Below, one piece after another: positions 63,815 to 64,000 of a stretch of DNA of 64,000 nucleotides (within the stretch, counting starts at the first letter, position 1; the number at the start of each line of letters is the position of its first letter). The stretch spans positions 49,520,837 to 49,584,836 of the forward strand of contig NC_056752.1 of the NCBI RefSeq assembly GCF_018687715.1, in the 5' to 3' direction. The stretch comes from Carya illinoinensis. Taxonomy: Eukaryota; Streptophyta; Magnoliopsida; Fagales; Juglandaceae. The translations under genes were made by a program, and so were the position numbers. A model generated the notes under the pieces. The model was not told where the DNA came from. It saw only the letters and a program-made list of their open reading frames with translations, and ran no database searches.

Positions 63815-64000
63815 CTGAAAGAGAGAGAAAGTACTTTAAACGCCAATCAATACAAATCATCCTGGCTTTCACTGAAATGAAAGATTTCACCTAAAGAAAA
63901 AGAAGAAAGAAAGAATATAAAATGGCTGTCTGTGATGTTTTTACATATAATGTGAAGGCAACAATCCATTATGCCATGACTCATCCCACAGTTGATGGGT

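Overview
The window is nuclear DNA from a flowering plant. It has long AT-rich spacers, GT-AG introns and plant-specific gene families (BIG GRAIN 1-like, GBF-interacting protein, BREVIS RADIX, FAR1). Many small inverted-repeat elements and tRNA-derived SINEs also occur, and several look like families I associate with Fagales trees such as walnut or pecan. That placement is an inference from pattern memory, not a search result.

Layout: (1) 1-3.2 kb, minus strand: 5' half of a ZFWD gene (two CCCH zinc fingers plus WD40 repeats), running off the left edge. (2) 3.2-19.2 kb: transposon-dominated. It holds a MITE, a decayed hAT-like element, a 3.4-kb solo LTR with a perfect 5-bp target duplication, another LTR-like block, a frameshifted JmjC/C5HC2 demethylase fragment, a RING-H2 (ATL-like) ORF that lost its first zinc ligand, and an element whose terminal inverted repeats are themselves palindromes. 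(3) 19.5-21.9 kb, minus: complete five-exon VPS2/CHMP2 (ESCRT-III) gene. (4) 22-31 kb: intergenic, with an ACGTG-rich block near 26 kb. (5) 31.0-32.7 kb, minus: intronless BIG GRAIN 1-like gene with a pyrimidine-rich leader containing upstream ORFs. (6) 32.8-42.5 kb: intergenic, with several MITEs. (7) 42.5-51.7 kb, minus: complete ten-exon GBF-interacting protein 1-like gene (predicted 878 aa) whose introns host two SINE copies and two MITEs. (8) 51.7-54.1 kb: divergent small GRF zinc-finger gene on the plus strand beside a C-rich minisatellite. (9) 56.1-59.9 kb, minus: FAR1/FHY3-family gene with an unbroken frame and splice phases but three nonsense codons. (10) 60-63 kb: repeat-rich spacer. 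(11) 63.1-64.0 kb, minus: last two exons of a BREVIS RADIX-family gene.

The genes do not form an operon or pathway; they are independent housekeeping, trafficking and signalling genes between transposon-rich spacers. Exon borders were set by hand from splice signals, reading phase and family knowledge. In VPS2, GIP1-like and the FAR1-like locus the exon lengths sum to a whole number of codons, which supports those models. No clear tRNA, rRNA, known miRNA precursor or CRISPR array was seen. The best candidates for a second look are the palindrome-in-TIR element, the nearly intact FAR1 pseudogene, the solo LTR with internal hairpin repeats, and the domain fragments at 15-18 kb.
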